Source: Misgurnus anguillicaudatus (Eukaryota; Chordata; Actinopteri; Cypriniformes; Cobitidae). From it: 64,000 nucleotides of DNA. The position numbers were made by a program, and so were the translations under genes. The stretch covers positions 1-64,000 of the forward strand of contig NC_073346.2 in the NCBI RefSeq assembly GCF_027580225.2, in the 5' to 3' direction. Positions 62,140 through 64,000 of the stretch are shown piece after piece. The notes below the pieces were generated by a model. It searched no databases. It was not told where the DNA came from and saw only the letters and a list, made by a program, of their open reading frames with translations. How positions within the stretch are numbered: the first letter of the stretch is position 1; the number at the start of each line of letters is the position of its first letter.

Positions 62140-64000
62140 GCCGTTTAAAGTGATTTCCAGCTCAGAAAAGCAGTTTAGAGGCAAAAATCAACGTTTCAGG
62201 CTGAAATGTGACTTTTCATGCAAAAGTGCCCAACTCTGCTTAAAATGCTCACAGGAGCATTCTAAGCCGTTTAAAGTGATTTCCAGCTCAGAAAAGCAGT
62301 TTAGAGTCAAAAATCAACGTTTCAGGCTGAAAAGTGACTTTTCATGCAAAAGTGCACAACTCTGCTTAAAATGCTTACAGGAGCATTCTAAGCCGTTTAA
62401 AGTGATTTCCAGCTCAGAAAAGCAGTTTAGAGTGAAAAATCAACGTTTCAGGCTGAAATGTGACTTTTCATGCAAAAGTGCCCAACTCTGCTTAAAATGC
62501 TTACAGGAGCATTCTAAGCCGTTTAAAGTGATTTCCAGCTCAGAAAAGCAGTTTAGAGGCAAAAATCAACGTTTCAGGCTGAAATATGACTTTTCATGCA
62601 AAAGTGCACAACTCTGCTTAAAATGCTTACAGGAGCATTCTAAGCCGTTTAACGTGATTTCCAGCTCAGAAAAGCAGTTTAGAGGCAAAAATCAACGTTT
62701 CAGGCTGAAATGTGACTTTTCATGCAAAAGTGCACAACTCTGCTTAAAATGCTTACAGGAGCATTCTAAGTCGTTTAAAGTGATTTCCAGCTCAGAAAAG
62801 CAGTTTAGAGTGAAAAATCAACGTTTCAGGCTGAAATATGACTTTTCATGCAAAAGTGCACAACTCTGCTTAAAATGCTTACAGGAGCATTCTAACGATG
62901 AAACAAGCCGTTTAAAGTGATTTCCAGCTCAGAAAAGCAGTTTAGAGGCAAAAATCAACGTTTCAGGCTGAAATGTGACTTTTCATGCAAAAGTTCCCAA
63001 CTCTGCTTAAAATGCTTACAGGAGCATTCTAAGCCGTTTAAAGTGATTTCCAGCTCAGAAAAGCAGTTTAGAGTGAAAAATCAACGTTTCAGGCTGAAAT
63101 ATGACTTTTCATGCAAAAGTGCACAACTCTGCTTAAAATGCTTACAGGAGCATTCTAACGATGAAACAAGCCGTTTAAAGTGATTTCCAGCTCAGAAAAG
63201 CAGTTTAGAGTGAAAAATCAACGTTTCAGGCTGAAATATGACTTTTCATGCAAAAGTGCACAACTCTGCTTAAAATGCTTACAGGAGCATTCTAAGCCGT
63301 TTAAAGTGATTTCCAGCTCAGAAAAGCAGTTTAGCGTGAAAAATCAACGTTTCAGGCTGAAATATGACTTTTCATGCAAAAGTGCACAACTCTGCTTAAA
63401 ATGCTTACAGGAGCATTCTAAGCCGTTTAAAGTGATTTCCAGCTCAGAAAAGCAGTTTAGAGTGAAAAATCAACGTTTCAGGCTGAAATATGACTTTTCA
63501 TGCAAAAGTGCACAACTCTGCTTAAAATGCTTACAGGAGCATTCTAACGATGAAACAAGCCGTTTAAAGTGATTTCCAGCTCAGAAAAGCAGTTTAGAGG
63601 CAAAAATCAACGTTTCAGGCTGAAATGTGACTTTTCATGCAAAAGTGCACAACTCTGCTTAAAATGCTTACAGGAGCATTCTAAGCCGTTTAAAGTGATT
63701 TCCAGCTCAGAAAAGCAGTTTAGAGTGAAAAATCAACGTTTCAGGCTGAAATGTGACTTTTCATGCAAAAGTGCCCAACTCTGCTTAAAATGCTTACAGG
63801 AGCATTCTAAGCCGTTTAAAGTGATTTCCAGCTCAGAAAAGCAGTTTAGAGGCAAAAATCAACGTTTCAGGCTGAAATGTGACTTTTCATGCAAAAGTGC
63901 ACAACTCTGCTTAAAATGCTTACAGGAGCATTCTAAGCCGTTTAAAGTGATTTCCAGCTCAGAAAAGCAGTTTAGAGGCAAAAATCAACGTTTCAGGCTG

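Larger units (their letters stand above)
46103..64000 (+). repeat. Satellite array, right block (diverged copies)
   Basis: About 140 copies of the same monomer, in the same orientation, continue after the inserted element to the window end. This block is visibly more heterogeneous than the left one. It carries caaacg (+1 A), gtgaaaaaatc (+1 A), gacttcatg (-2 bp), actattcatg, cagtttacagtg, gaaaagtgac, aagttcccaac, ctcttctt, gctgtttaaag, gctgtataaag, ccgattaaag, and deletions of 5, 9 and 10 bp. The same rare variants recur at fixed spacing, so they were spread by duplication of multi-kilobase segments rather than by independent mutation. Unique sequence is not reached at 64000. Confidence 0.96.

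Noticed and set aside
1..64000. CRISPR-like repeat array
   Set aside because: Units are directly abutting 126/137-bp copies with no unique spacers, and no cas-like genes are present.
1..64000. Assembly artefact producing the whole array
   Set aside because: Ordered rare variants, stepwise offset changes from private indels and a clean transposon insertion argue for real sequence. Local collapse or expansion of identical units cannot be excluded without long reads.

Overview
The window is almost entirely one tandem satellite DNA array. It holds roughly 490 head-to-tail copies (estimated from unit spacing) of a 126-bp, about 38% G+C monomer, all in the same orientation, and it is interrupted once by a 778-bp inserted DNA transposon. 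No protein-coding gene, rRNA or tRNA can be supported. Neither edge reaches unique flanking sequence, so the whole window lies inside a larger array. A satellite this uniform, plus a CpG-rich PIF/Harbinger-type non-autonomous element, points to a eukaryote. The element's CGCG-rich ends and its CCAAT motif resemble elements I remember from cyprinid fish (zebrafish/carp type), so a teleost is my best guess, but that rests on recollection and not on a search.

Layout. (1) 1-45324: left satellite block. It uses two unit lengths: 126 bp, and 137 bp where 11 extra bases (cgatgaaacaa) sit before the next unit. A few diagnostic sites vary (gtgaaa/ggcaaa, tgtgac/tatgac, cacaac/cccaac/cataac). These variants follow repeating orders, i.e. 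higher-order repeats (HORs): a 778-bp hexamer in at least seven places, a 12-monomer block copied at a 3731-bp offset, and a 9-monomer block copied at a 5540-bp offset. The block divides into 1-17591 (rich in cataac units), 17592-41215 (no cataac, very uniform) and 41216-45324 (cataac reappears). (2) 45325-46102: the inserted element, with 22-bp terminal inverted repeats and a 3-bp TAA target-site duplication. It encodes no recognisable transposase. (3) 46103-64000: right satellite block of the same monomer, clearly more diverged, with 1-bp insertions, 2-, 3-, 5-, 9- and 10-bp deletions and chimeric units. It has its own larger duplications, at offsets of 2667, 6937, about 6.05-6.17 kb and 1713 bp.

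How the parts relate. The long forward open frames exist only because 126 is divisible by 3, and the 137-bp units break them. The monomer carries three short dyad symmetries and two internal direct repeats, which suggest that it grew from smaller units and can extrude small hairpins. Unequal exchange or conversion has homogenised the middle of the array and left the right part diverse. The transposon entered a TAA present in nearly every monomer, and a paralogous empty site exists at 48770. The features most worth a second look are the intron-like 75-bp segment nested between inverted arms inside the transposon, and the strongly ordered HOR patterning.
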